From NCBI RefSeq assembly GCF_000835495.1, contig NW_015622547.1, positions 4,030,001 to 4,094,000 of the forward strand: a stretch of DNA of 64,000 nucleotides. The letters run 5' to 3'. The translations under genes were made by a program, and so were the position numbers. Shown one piece after another: positions 34,627 to 45,141 of this stretch. The notes beneath the pieces were generated by a model. It was given only the letters and a program-made list of their open reading frames with translations, had not been told where the DNA came from and did no database searches. Origin of the DNA: Cladophialophora immunda. Taxonomy: Eukaryota > Ascomycota > Eurotiomycetes > Chaetothyriales > Herpotrichiellaceae. Numbering within the stretch: position 1 is the stretch's first letter; every line of letters starts with the position of its first letter.

Positions 34627-36839
34627 TCAATTCTTTGTCTCACGCATGTCACTCGCAGGATGGGCAGGTGCAGCAGCCGCGTCATCAATTTCCACCGTCT
34701 GACTTTTCTCCCCATCCCGCTCTCCTGAGCTATCCTCGATGTCGATAGTCCCCTTTTCCTGAGACTTTTTGACGCCTTCACCATGTGCGTAGATCTGCCG
34801 TGGAACATGCGAGCTGAGCAGTGGATCGTAGTCCTTGATAAAGAAAGCAGCAACCACTGCGCAGAAATTGATGGGAATCGATGCAAGATAGATAAACTTG
34901 TAGGACCACACTCTTGCCTCCACTAGCGCGTCCATTATCTGAGTAGCAATGGCTGGGTTCATCCCGGGGACTTTGTCCAACGCAGCAGCCGTCCCTACAC
35001 TCGCAGCGGTCAAGACATCCTTTAGAGATGAAGCTGGCAATCCCGCAGCTTCAGCGGCGGCCGGAACGCGCTGAGCAATCGCAAATAAGAGTTTGTTCTG
35101 TAGGATGGCCAGATAAATTGTGGTGAATATGCTGCCACAAACTGTCCTGAAAAGGAAAACGATTCCTAGTGAGATGTCAGTGTAAGGTTCACTTCTAGGA
35201 CATGTTTCTAATTATACCAAAAACAGTCCCAAGGTCAGCGTCATTGGCGTCCATTTGTGCAAGCGCAACCGGCATAAGTTCCATGATACCATCTGGCAGT
35301 GTGGCCAAGAAAGAAAACGCTGCACTCTGTTGCTTGTTATCCCGGTTGCTGGATGCAAGGGCACCGTTGAAGGCACACGTCATCGTAGCCAGGACGAGTA
35401 ATTGGATGCGAACATGTTTGACCACAGAAACCATGGGTCCCCAGAACCAAATTCCACCAATAATGCCAAAAGAAACGGTTGTGTTCAACCAGGCGTTTTC
35501 CTGCCAATTAGTAGTCCTGACGCCGTACACGGCCGCAACTTCTGTAAAACGAGGGGCAGTTAGCAAAAATGTCAGGCGCAACTCACTGTGAAAAGAAAAT
35601 ACTCACGCGACGGCCAGACGACAGTCGGCGCAACATATGAGGCCCCAGAGACCGAACAGATGATTACCAAACAGGTAAATCCTCTGAGATCTCGAAAGAA
35701 GTACATGGGGACGAGTGGATTCGGCGTGGTAGAATATATTTCTGTTCAGAGCCGTCAGTTCCACGTGCTTTGTGTTTCTTCAGGAAAAGAGTCTGACCCC
35801 AAAAAACAAACGCAACAATCAGCACTGCGCCAATGACAATGAGGCACAGGATGCGTGGTGATGTCCAAGGAATTGGTTGACCACCCCATGAAATACCCAG
35901 CAAGAACATCACGAGTCCAGCGGTGAGAAGAAAACCGCCGACAAAGTCAATTCGCCGAAATTCTTCCTTGAGTGTCCGCCTCCCACCATGTAGCTGTTTG
36001 AACGATGGAGGCTTGTAGAAGTGATACTGCATGATTGCTGCGCAGCTCATCATCATGAGATACGAGTAGTAGCACCACCTCCACCCAGCGCCTGTGTGGG
36101 CCAGTCTCGAGGCTGCGAGGAATCAACATGGGCCAAGATCGTCGAAGAACATGGGGAGCTCACATATGTAGGCGCCAAAGCCCGTGCTCAGAATACACGG
36201 AATAGTGACAAAAGCACTGCCCGCCAACTTGAATTTGTTTGGACAAATCTCGCCCACAGTCAGGGCGTAGCAGGTGTGGACGCCGCCAGAAAGGCCAAGG
36301 AAAACCTGCCAAAGTCAACGTACAAGACTTCGATCACTGACCGTGTTGCAATCCCTCACATTTGCGGCGACAAGTGTATCCATATTCCGAGCCAGGCAGG
36401 CTATTATCCCCCCGACACACCCAATCAGCGAGGCACCGATCATGAATCATCTTCGGCCGAATTTGTCGGAGAAACGACCGAAAAAAATGATAGAAATGCC
36501 ACAGGCAAGTGTCCAGATGATCGGAAATAGGCTCGCATTGTCACTAGGTCCTGCCTCCGAATTAGATTCATCACGTTTGGTCGTTGTCCTAAACCAACCA
36601 ATATCCTCGTTGATGTAGGTGAGAATTGCTGCAGGGGGACTAAAGCCCCAGTATGCAGCATTCGTACCCATCCCAATTGAGGCGATGGCGGCCAGCATTC
36701 TCAATACATAGCCTCTGGAGAACTCTGACTGGTCGGTGGTGAGGGCGTTGGAATTTTCGATGTCCTCTAGCGCGCCAGCATCGCGCTGGGCGTGCTCGAG
36801 CTCGAGCCGCTGGAAACTGGTTTGCTGACGATGATCCAT
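34627..36839 (-). pseudogene. TRI12-type MFS efflux pump with one in-frame stop
   Basis: A major-facilitator drug/siderophore-type exporter of the TRI12 family (PF06609), recognisable from helix 1 to the acidic C-terminal tail. Exons 36839-36360, 36305-36164, 36112-35798, 35741-35607, 35541-35218 and 35165-34627 keep one frame for 645 codons. Features are FGRFSDKFGRR in the helix 2-3 loop, LGLSGGVHTCYALTVGEICP, GAGWRW, PLVPMYFF and the last helix near AILQNKLLFA. The single defect is TGA at 36449-36447 (codon 131), right after FGRR and before FMIGASLIG, where relatives have an aromatic or basic residue. No plausible intron removes it. Either a young pseudogene, a strain-specific null, read-through or a sequencing error. 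Confidence 0.75.
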
Positions 36840-37880
36840 TCTGGCTAACACGAAACTCCTGGAGTTCTGATGGCGGTGGTCGCGTATTCTAATATTCCAG
36901 AGGTTTACCGGAGTCCTTGCTGATGTAGCCCTTTATCTATAGAAGCCTGGCCGTTCAGGGCCCAAAGGCGCCGATACTTGCATTTTGCTCCTCCGGATAA
37001 AATGCCAAACGAATAGGGGAGCTATAAGGGTGGGACGCTTATTTGGTCTGGGGTATAGAAAGACCCACAAGTATTCAGTCATGCTTTCATTACTAAATGC
37101 TTGGCTAGTGACCTAACTGACTGTGCTGCCACCTCAACAGACACTGTGAGATTAAACTTCTTTGGCATCCCTTCATTAATCAAACTTATACGGGAAGTAT
37201 CTCGAGCTTGAATTGAGTCGGATCATTTTAGGATCCGGGGCCGCAGCCGAAAATCGAGGGCAATTCAATTAATCTGTCAGAAACGAAACGGTCTGTCAAC
37301 CGAGCTTCGTATGCGACCGGTTCCTATTGCAAGATTGCTTGCTCAGGAGCCCGTCGAGGCTGTTTGCCACTACGATAGCTTCTAGTTTTCAAGACAGACA
37401 GACATTCAACAGTTGTCCACTCCTCCCCGTGTGGTACTTTGAATGATGACCAAGAGTTCGGAGGCCCATAGGTCTCGCTTCCGGGACAAAGCGCTCGACT
37501 GCATGAGTACATATGAGCATGACCCGTATACCAGGACACAGAAAAGGACTCAACTTAAGGTTCTCTTAAATTGGTAGGGTCTAGCAACGTCTGGACTCCT
37601 TTGGATATATATGACACTGTCCTCTGCAAGAACTTGTACACTTCCGAGTCACGAATGGGGGAATGCCCACTAACGATGCTGAACAAAGGTTAGGAGAATT
37701 CTTTTACAGATACCAGGTACGTGCAGACTGGCTTCCTGATAGCGTGCCTATCACAAAACATCAATTCCACCCTTTGGATTCCACACCTTGTATGGTTTAG
37801 CTTCCATGAGCCCCCACATTTGGCGAGATCCCTCGAGATGTTCATGAATTTTGTTGATGTCCAAGAAGTATGGATATGAA
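36840..37880. other. gene-free stretch
   Basis: This is 5' flank of the efflux pump and 3' flank of the bZIP gene. No gene, RNA or clear repeat recognised. Confidence 0.45.
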
Positions 37881-39763
37881 TTATCCTAGCCAAGCCGTGT
37901 CTGTTTGGGGACAGGACCGCGGGTGTGGATTCAACGTCCACGATGTCACTTCTCTGTATCGAGCCAAGATGCTGTTATCTAACGGTTGGGGATGTGCCAG
38001 CGACCAGCGACGACCAGGATGGAGAAACACGCCGGCGGCCATGATGTTCGCACTGGGCTCGTAGAGTTCGGGGTGCCTTGCAAAGAAAGCGGGTCCTAGC
38101 TTGTATTGATGGGGTCCATTGTCCATTCCCAACAGCTTGAAAGCCTGGAAGGCGAGCCCCTTTGATTCGAACAGAGCCCTTGTGCTGGAGGCAGGAAGTG
38201 AGCTTTCGAGTGTTGTTGGCTCGTTGGTCTCGTCACGAGACTCATTCCAAGCCTTGTTAGCGGACGCACCGTCGTGTATCGAACACTCCCACTCCGAGCA
38301 ACTCGCAAGAGCCGGTAAAGCGGCACATATAGTTTCAGGGGAGATCGCCTGCACTAAGTCCCAGACAGAGACATAACCCGGCGTTGGTGGAAAGCCTGCC
38401 ACCAACTTAGACAAGTCTATCTCCATAACGTAACTAGACGCTATCTCGAAAATGAGATCATCCAATCTTGGATTCGCGGAATGGTAAGTTATGAGTGCAT
38501 CACGGATTGATGGCCACGGCATCCAGTCGATTACCGCAGGGTAGTTGACCGAAAGTTGCAACTGTGTTGGCCGGTAATAGGGTGGTATCTTAGAAAGGGT
38601 GTCTGGGTTAGGATTGACCCGCCATTCCATGAGGCCAGTCAGATCAGGCTGCACTCTTAAATAGGCGTGCCAGGCTGTCATGGTTTGCCACGACATGGTT
38701 ACGAAAGTCGAAAATATCAGCGATACTGCGGCTGTTAGATGACTACTTGAGGCATGGGTCAGCTCTGGCGTCTGTTGCCTGGAGATGAGATTATAATCTC
38801 ATCACTCACCCATCAAGATGCGAGGGAGCCCCTCGATTGGTTGGCAGGCGAAAATTTGACATGTTCAATTTGAGGAAAAACTCCATTGAATTGATATGGT
38901 TTGACAGCATTGAACTAGTGGCGTGCAGCTGGCCTTGCGGGGAAGTGAACAGGATAGGGCCGCTTTGAGACGTGCCAGCATAAGACGTCGGGGAGAATTG
39001 CGCTATGGTGAAGGATAGAGGAAGCTGAGAGAGAGGGTCGTTCAAGGGATTCTGCTTCGGAATCGTAGCCTTCCCACTGGGAAGCACGAGTGAAGTTTGA
39101 AGTTGATCTCTTGTATTCGACGGTCCACTCGCCTGTTGATTAGCGGAAATATCTGAGTCTTGCCGAGACTCGAGGAAACTTCCATTGAAGTATACCGAGT
39201 TGTTAAGCCAATCTGTATCGATCTCATGGGTCTGGGCGAAGCCGTGGTCTAGGTCGAACAGGTTCTGGCATGCAAAGTTTTCCGCAGTCGTTGGGCATTG
39301 CACTGCGCTCATGGCGGCAGGCTCATGATAGTGGAACATGCGATCTTGTGGCGTTGGTGAAGATGCATTGTTTGAGGTTGAGATGTCCTCCAGGGAAGAA
39401 GAAGTATCCTCATTAATCTGTGATGCAAATTGGTCAGTCGCGGACAAAGGGAGAATTTTTATGCCGTCGCTGGCCCATCTTCCACGTTTTGCTGTCCCTG
39501 TGGCTTACCATCAAATCAAGGTATTTGGCCGTAGAGTCGATAAGAGCCTGGAGAGAGACCTGTAGGCTTTCCATCTTCTTGTGATTGTCAAACAGCCGCT
39601 CCCGCAGAAGTTTGTTGCACTCCTCCAGTTTTGAAACACGCTCGCTTTCCGAGCCCGGGCGACTTTCGAGTCTCTGCTCCAATTCTTTGATCCGCATTGC
39701 CTGTCGCGCTCGAAATGCTTTCTGCGACAGGCGATTTCGGACTCTTTTGTCTTCTCGATTCAT
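37881..39763 (-). CDS. bZIP transcription factor with DUF3425 domain
   Basis: A nuclear regulator of 574 residues. Exons 39763-39509, 39417-38810 and 38742-37881. The basic region starts almost at the N-terminus, with the invariant Asn10 and Arg18 (NRLSQKAFR), then a leucine zipper to about residue 75. A Ser/Gln-rich middle follows. The C-terminal part fits DUF3425 (PF11905): LQLSVNYPAVIDWMPWPSIRD, then an acidic helical region. This bZIP-DUF3425 pairing is common in fungi and often found beside secondary-metabolite or stress genes. The last intron may use an acceptor three bases earlier. It is divergent from the second BVMO, whose start is 1.5 kb away. Confidence 0.85.
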
Positions 39764-39777
39764 TTTGGTATTTGGAC

Positions 39778-39820
<43 letters not shown>

Positions 39821-39821
39821 C
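39778..39821. repeat. GAT trinucleotide microsatellite
   Basis: About fourteen uninterrupted GAT copies (ATC on the coding strand) end roughly 14 bases before the bZIP ATG, in its 5' leader or core promoter. Confidence 0.9.
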
Positions 39822-40383
39822 AGCTCTCTAAATCGAATAGCAAGCCCTGCGAAAAGCGGCCAACACTCATATAGGTAGTTTTTCTGTCATTTATTCGCAG
39901 ACCAGCTGGACTGCGTATAGTAGAGATAAGCAGCGTGTGCAAGCACAAGAAATTAGTAGCCTGGAGAATGAGGGGAAAACCCCACAAAGTCATCTTAAGC
40001 GGGGATTGTACAGCAAAAATACGATTCGGAGCAGATCCGCATAGGGGCCTTCAGATGAAGTTGGCCACGATTGGGTGAGCCTTTGCTGTCTCTGGGTCAG
40101 GGTAGGCCGGGAGAATATTGGTGCGCCGACCCTCTAGATTAAGCGGAGATGATGACGGGTGCCATGGTCGCCGCTGAGGCCTGCAAGTATTTCACACCGT
40201 TTGTGGCAAAAGCTGCAACGGTAGTTCATCAGATGTACCGACAAGATGCCATGGCGACATTCAAGCTCGAGTTGATTATGGGAAATGACACTCGACATCT
40301 ACGACGGCCAACTTGCGAATGGTTCACGGAAGCGACACATATCAACGTCAGCTTTGAAGGATTGAGGAGGCCACAGCGGTTTC

Positions 40384-40452
40384 CGCTTCCGAAATCTTAA
40401 ACTCGCCGCTTCCGGAATCTGGAGCTCTTCGCTTCCGATATCCTGCGGATCC
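40384..40452. repeat. three imperfect 23-base tandem units
   Basis: The core CGCTTCCG followed by an AATC/TATC-like end recurs at 40384, 40407 and 40430, exactly 23 bases apart, in the region between the bZIP and monooxygenase genes. Confidence 0.7.
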
Positions 40453-41101
40453 TTTGATTGATAATATGATTCAAAATGGCCAAAGATCAGCCACGCCGAA
40501 GCCATAAGTCGTAGTTACGACCGCGGTCACGGTGGTGTGCTGAGACTTGGCGCTGTCTCTTTCGTTACAGTCCGGGGGCAAGAACGAGGAACGGACGTCA
40601 CAATTCAAATAGCATGGAGGTCAGTAGGTGGGTAAAGCTAAGTGGCGAGGCTGAATATTGGAACACAGTCCCATAAAACTGGCGGCTGTGAGATCGTTTG
40701 GGAAAGGCTAGACGAACCCCAGGGGTTGATATTATACGGAATATAGTGCACAGTATGGTACGCACAGACATTCTCGAGTTAGTCAACTATCTCTGACTGT
40801 CCATGACCTTGAGTATGTCAAGTGTCATTCTCCGACTAATTCTCTTCTCGAAAAGGTACAGATATGTACTTGAAGGGTTAATTACTAAGGCTTTTCTGAC
40901 CGTTCTCTTCCTGGCTAGCTACTGGTCTCGCAATAGTGTGACATTTCATACGATCAGCTTAGGCTACATCTGACCGCAGCGGCGGCCTACTGGTCGAAAT
41001 AGGCGGCTTTGGTCTCCTCTGGAGGTTTATACTTTATGTCCGGTTTCTAGCTCACGTTAACCTTGATTATGCGGGCGGGAGGACTGGGGGGTACGGAACC
41101 A

Positions 41102-41121
41102 CCCCCCCCCCCCCCCGGGGG
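41102..41121. repeat. C15-G5 homopolymer tract
   Basis: Fifteen C followed directly by five G, with a six-G run about 15 bases upstream. It is about 160 bases before the second monooxygenase ATG. The length is likely to be unstable or misread. Confidence 0.85.
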
Positions 41122-41282
41122 AGCCTTGTCGCGGTAGCTTAACCAGAATTGGCATACTAGAACAGAAAGGGTATTCAAAGATATTGAACGATTCATGCTG
41201 TGAACATATGGTATATATAATGTGTTATCTCAGCCCTCGGGCAGAGTGTCAAGGACTGCACTCAACGAGCCACTAAGTGTCT

Positions 41283-43099
41283 ATGCACAAGTCACCACGT
41301 GCCACTATGAAACAATCACATCTCGAAGCCCTGGTGGTAGGCGCTGGCTTCGGGGGCATCTACCAACTTTACAGACTTGTCAGGCTTGGGCTCAGCACGA
41401 AGCTCATTGACATGGCAGAGGACGTAGGGGGTACGTGGTGGTGGAATCAGTATCCTGGAGCCATGTCAGACTCTTATTCAATGGGTATGTTTGGGCCAAC
41501 CCGTAACCATAATCTTTTCCAAGGGCGCACAAAACTGATACAACGTCAATCTCAGTCTATCGATATAGCTGGGACAAGGAGGACCTGACGACATACCCCT
41601 GGAAGAATCACTATGTCCATCAGCCAGAAGTGCTGAAATATCTGCAGCATGTGGTCGAGCGCCACGATCTACGCAAGCACATGCAGTTCAACACCGAGCT
41701 TAAACGCGCCCAGTACTACGAGGACGGCAATCATTGGGTAGTCCAGACCTCGACTGGAGATATCTACACTGTTCGCTACTTAGTCACAGCTTTAGGTATC
41801 CTATCCAGAATCAATTATCCAGACATTCCCGGCTTAGAATCGTTCAAGGGAGAAATGTATCATACTGGGTAAGCCTCATATCTCCCTTTATGACCCACCT
41901 TGTCAACTGAAAGTCTGATTTCTATCTTCTCTCCTAGAAAATGGCCACAGACTCATGACTTCACGGATAAACGCGTCGGCGTGATAGGAAACGGATCGAC
42001 TGGCGTCCAAGTGATTACCGCTCTTGGTCCAGAGGTGAAGTCCCTCACCTCTTTCCAAAGACGGCCGCAATATAGTGTCCCCAGCGGCAATGGGCCCTTG
42101 ACCAAAGAAGAACGAGCCGATATCAACACTCGGTACGACGAGATCTGGGAATGTGTGCGCAATAGTGCTATGGGTGTTGGCCTTCCAGAAAGCACGCGCT
42201 TGACTATGAGTGTGTCTCCAGAGGAGAGAGAACGAATCTTCGAAGACGCGTGGCAAAAGGGCAACGGCTTCCGCTTCATGTTTGGAACATTTAGCGACAT
42301 TATTATCTCTGAGGAGGCGAACGAGGAAGCCTGCAAATTCCTCCGCAAGAAGATCAAAGAGACTGTCAAAGACCCAGAGAAAGCGAGGAAGCTAACTCCG
42401 ACCGAAATTTTTGCCCGTCGCCCGATCTGCGACAGTGGATACTTTGAACAGTTCAACAGGCCGAACGTTGATATCGTTCTCTTGTCAGAGAATCCAGTAA
42501 AGGCCATCACTGATAAAGGCATCCTCATGCAGGATGGCACACACCACGATCTGGATGTCCTCATCTTCGCCACTGGCTTCGACGCCGTGGACGGAAACTG
42601 GACCCGGACCACTATCAAGGGACGTGGTGGTAAAAGTCTAAAGGAACACTGGGATAAGAACGGGAGTCCAACGTCACTTCTAGGGATCTTTGTACCCGAC
42701 TTTCCCAATATGTTTATGCTCTTCGGTCCCAGCAGTCCCTTTGGCAACGGCCCTCCCGTCCTCGAAGCTCAGATCGAATTCGTTATCGACGTTATACAGC
42801 AGGCCGAGAAGAGTAACAAAGAGCACGCTAGCAACTCAGCAAACGGCGCTGTCGCTGCAATCACCTCGCGCGGGCCCGTGATCGAGGTATTGCCGTCAGC
42901 GGTGGACGCATGGGTCCGGAAGTGTGACTCGGCAGCCAACGCCACCCTCTTCCCTAAGCTCGATAACTGGATATTGGGTAAGAATGTGCCTGGCAAGACA
43001 CCTTCAGTCTTGGTTTGGTTAGGAGGGATCGGGCCGTTCAGGAAGTATTTGCAAGAGATTGCGGCGAATGGGTATCAAATATTCAAACCCTTTTCGTAG
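41283..43099 (+). CDS. Baeyer-Villiger monooxygenase, cyclohexanone-monooxygenase-like
   Basis: An FAD/NADPH type I BVMO converting ketones to esters or lactones. Exons 41283-41484, 41556-41868 and 41938-43099 give 558 residues, the standard length. GAGFGG at 20-25 binds FAD and is followed by GGTWWWNQYPG. The fingerprint FKGEMYHTGKW at 164-174 is complete, and GNGSTG at 189-194 is the NADPH motif; IFATGFD comes later. It is closer in pattern to the cyclohexanone/phenylacetone/steroid monooxygenase group than the enzyme at 8475 is. It converges on the DUF1338 gene at 43627; whether they share a pathway is open. The codon at 41277 is GTG, so ATG 41283 is the start. Confidence 0.92.
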
Positions 43100-43626
43100 G
43101 ACGATGGATTCCAAAAGAAGTTATCATTCGCACATAGATAATGATATTATGCTTGATAACACCATACTCACAGAATCAATAGAATCCACAAAGAGCTTCG
43201 CAATAATTGGACTAGCAAATATATTTTTGAGTTCTCGACCTCTATATGGTTAAGGATAAAAGTCGCTGGAGCTAGCTCGGGCCATTCCCGCCAACCATGC
43301 AATACTACCGAGAGAGGCCATCCACACAAGAGGACGCATCCCGCTCATACAATTTGTTCGATATGTATATACAGATGACCATCGGTGAGCTGGATGTCAC
43401 AATGAGGCAGCGACTTTTGAATAAGTTAGATGCTGTTAATATATAGACCAACCATGGGATAGACAGTCGACCCACTCAATAGATTAGCGGCAAGAACTTA
43501 TTCTATTCCACGCCCATACCTGGAACTGATCAGACAGGTTCGGTCAGCTTTTGGGCAAGGTCTAGATCATTTCAACCAGCCTGCAGAAGAAGGCTCCAAT
43601 GAAAAAAGCGGATAACCTTGGGCGTT
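43100..43626. other. convergent intergenic stretch
   Basis: This is 3' flank between the second monooxygenase and the DUF1338 gene; nothing recognised. Confidence 0.5.
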
Positions 43627-45141
43627 CTATACACCATGATTGCACGAATCGGTTTCCATCAGCTCGGCCACCGTCAAGCCCAAGTCAATAGCGAGCGTCT
43701 CCAAACTCCGCTGTTGCACCCGGAAGTACAGTGCATAGTGGTCCAATACTTGGCTTCCCAGCGAATCTTCGAATCCTTTCAGGTCTGGAGAAGACTGCTT
43801 GAAATCTGATGAGTTATCCCCTTCATTCTTCGCCCGGAGGTTTGATTGAAAAATACCGGCAGCAGAGAAGGGGAGGAAGTCTTCGTATATCACAGGAAGA
43901 ACCTCCACGACCTTATCCGTGATCAACTGCTGCAACAACGGTGGCCTTTTTTGCCTGTTAGATTGATGACGGACTGGGTCACCGTTACTCTGTCGCTGGA
44001 ACTCGCAGTAAATCAAGTTCTGCTCCCTAAGTTCTGCCCACGTATCAGGATAAGCCTCGAATATCTCTGCAGTTATCTCATCAGCTTTTTGGGGATCTGC
44101 GCCAGCAGTCTTTTCCATGCTTTCACGCAAAAGCCTGTCATAGAGCGCCTGACCTTTCCGAGTCACAGCAGCACCCCTCTGCTCGATCTCACCGAAGCGA
44201 GCTGCGTGGCTGCCCTCGATCAAGATTGGATCCCCGTTGCAAGCTATCTGTGCATCTGGGTCTGCCTGCCTGAACTTGACAGGCTCTTCCAGAGCAAGAA
44301 AACTCGTCTGCCGCAACAGAATGGGACATTTTCGCAAAGGTGGGCCTTCAATGCGTGCCTTGGTCCTTATGCCAGCCGTCTTCATTGCCAACTGAACGGC
44401 GGAGATGTCGAGTGTTCGGGGCGTGAGGTGATTAATATGAGCGCTCTGGAAGGAGGCAATGTCCGCCAAGATAGGATGTTGAGATTTCAACAATTGATAT
44501 TCATCCAACGTGGCTGCTGCGACCGACTGCCAGCTGAACGGCTCCAACCCTTCTGACAGAAAGACAATTGCTTGGTCCTCTGTGACTCTGCCTCCTTGGG
44601 CGTCAGCAGTGTCTAGGAGTTCGAGAAGCCTATCGGGAAAGATATTTCTCTTGTTGAGCAGGGAAAGCGAGAGCAGACGTGTCTTCTCTGATTCCAGCAG
44701 CTCGGGCCGTAACAGAGTGGTGAAGACGCGGAAGGCATTGCGGTCAAGGCTTGAGACTTCTGTGGGTCGAAAGCATGTGGCATGCATAGGCAAGCCACAT
44801 ACCGATAAATCATAATATCCGACGGGGTGCATCCCCAAAATATTGAACATCCTCCGTACCGTCCGAAGCTCGAACGGGGTACCGAGACGGATGGCACCGT
44901 GTCGCTCAAGTAACAATCTGTCAGGGTCTGTCCTGAAGGCTGCCGAATCAACATCTCCCTCACTGAGAGAGCCGCTCTGAAGCACGTGGGTATTGATACG
45001 TCGCACGATCTCAATCAGATCGCCGTACAGAGGGACTTCTTTTCGGTACATCGACGACATCGCCTGAACAAATCTCGTTCTTAAAGTGTCAACATCGATG
45101 AAGGCGGTAGGGCCGCTAGCTTCAGCTCCGGTTGATCCCAT
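43627..45141 (-). CDS. 2-oxoadipate dioxygenase/decarboxylase-like (DUF1338, HglS/YdcJ family)
   Basis: A single exon of 504 residues matching the DUF1338 family. Its characterised member HglS is an Fe(II) enzyme that turns 2-oxoadipate into D-2-hydroxyglutarate in lysine breakdown. The metal and substrate residues are in place: His81 and Arg85 in RHGAIRLGT, a His in the HINHLTPRTLDI stretch (about 238), and Glu near 285 in LALEEPV. The block FELRTVRRMFNILGMHPVGYYDL is characteristic. Fungal members have not been well tested, so the substrate may be another 2-oxo acid. The frame is open to 45204, but only without an ATG, so 45141 is taken as start. No lesions. Confidence 0.85.
   Translation of the reverse strand: MGSTGAEASGPTAFIDVDTLRTRFVQAMSSMYRKEVPLYGDLIEIVRRINTHVLQSGSLSEGDVDSAAFRTDPDRLLLERHGAIRLGTPFELRTVRRMFNILGMHPVGYYDLSVCGLPMHATCFRPTEVSSLDRNAFRVFTTLLRPELLESEKTRLLSLSLLNKRNIFPDRLLELLDTADAQGGRVTEDQAIVFLSEGLEPFSWQSVAAATLDEYQLLKSQHPILADIASFQSAHINHLTPRTLDISAVQLAMKTAGIRTKARIEGPPLRKCPILLRQTSFLALEEPVKFRQADPDAQIACNGDPILIEGSHAARFGEIEQRGAAVTRKGQALYDRLLRESMEKTAGADPQKADEITAEIFEAYPDTWAELREQNLIYCEFQRQSNGDPVRHQSNRQKRPPLLQQLITDKVVEVLPVIYEDFLPFSAAGIFQSNLRAKNEGDNSSDFKQSSPDLKGFEDSLGSQVLDHYALYFRVQQRSLETLAIDLGLTVAELMETDSCNHGV

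Larger units (their letters stand above)
39764..41282. other. intergenic stretch between bZIP gene and second monooxygenase
   Basis: It separates two divergent genes. It holds a GAT microsatellite, three 23-base units near 40384 and a C15 tract (each listed separately). No gene was recognised; a short plus-strand open frame near 40149-40400 has no family pattern. Confidence 0.45.

Noticed and set aside
35742..35764. A 23-base intron in the efflux pump
   Set aside because: It is too short to splice; a donor at 35797 gives a 56-base intron and a better protein match.
41953..42747. Minus-strand open frame of 264 codons
   Set aside because: It is antisense to the second BVMO; Ser/Arg-rich without motifs.
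43846..44556. Plus-strand open frame of 236 codons
   Set aside because: It is antisense to the DUF1338 gene, which carries the conserved active-site residues.
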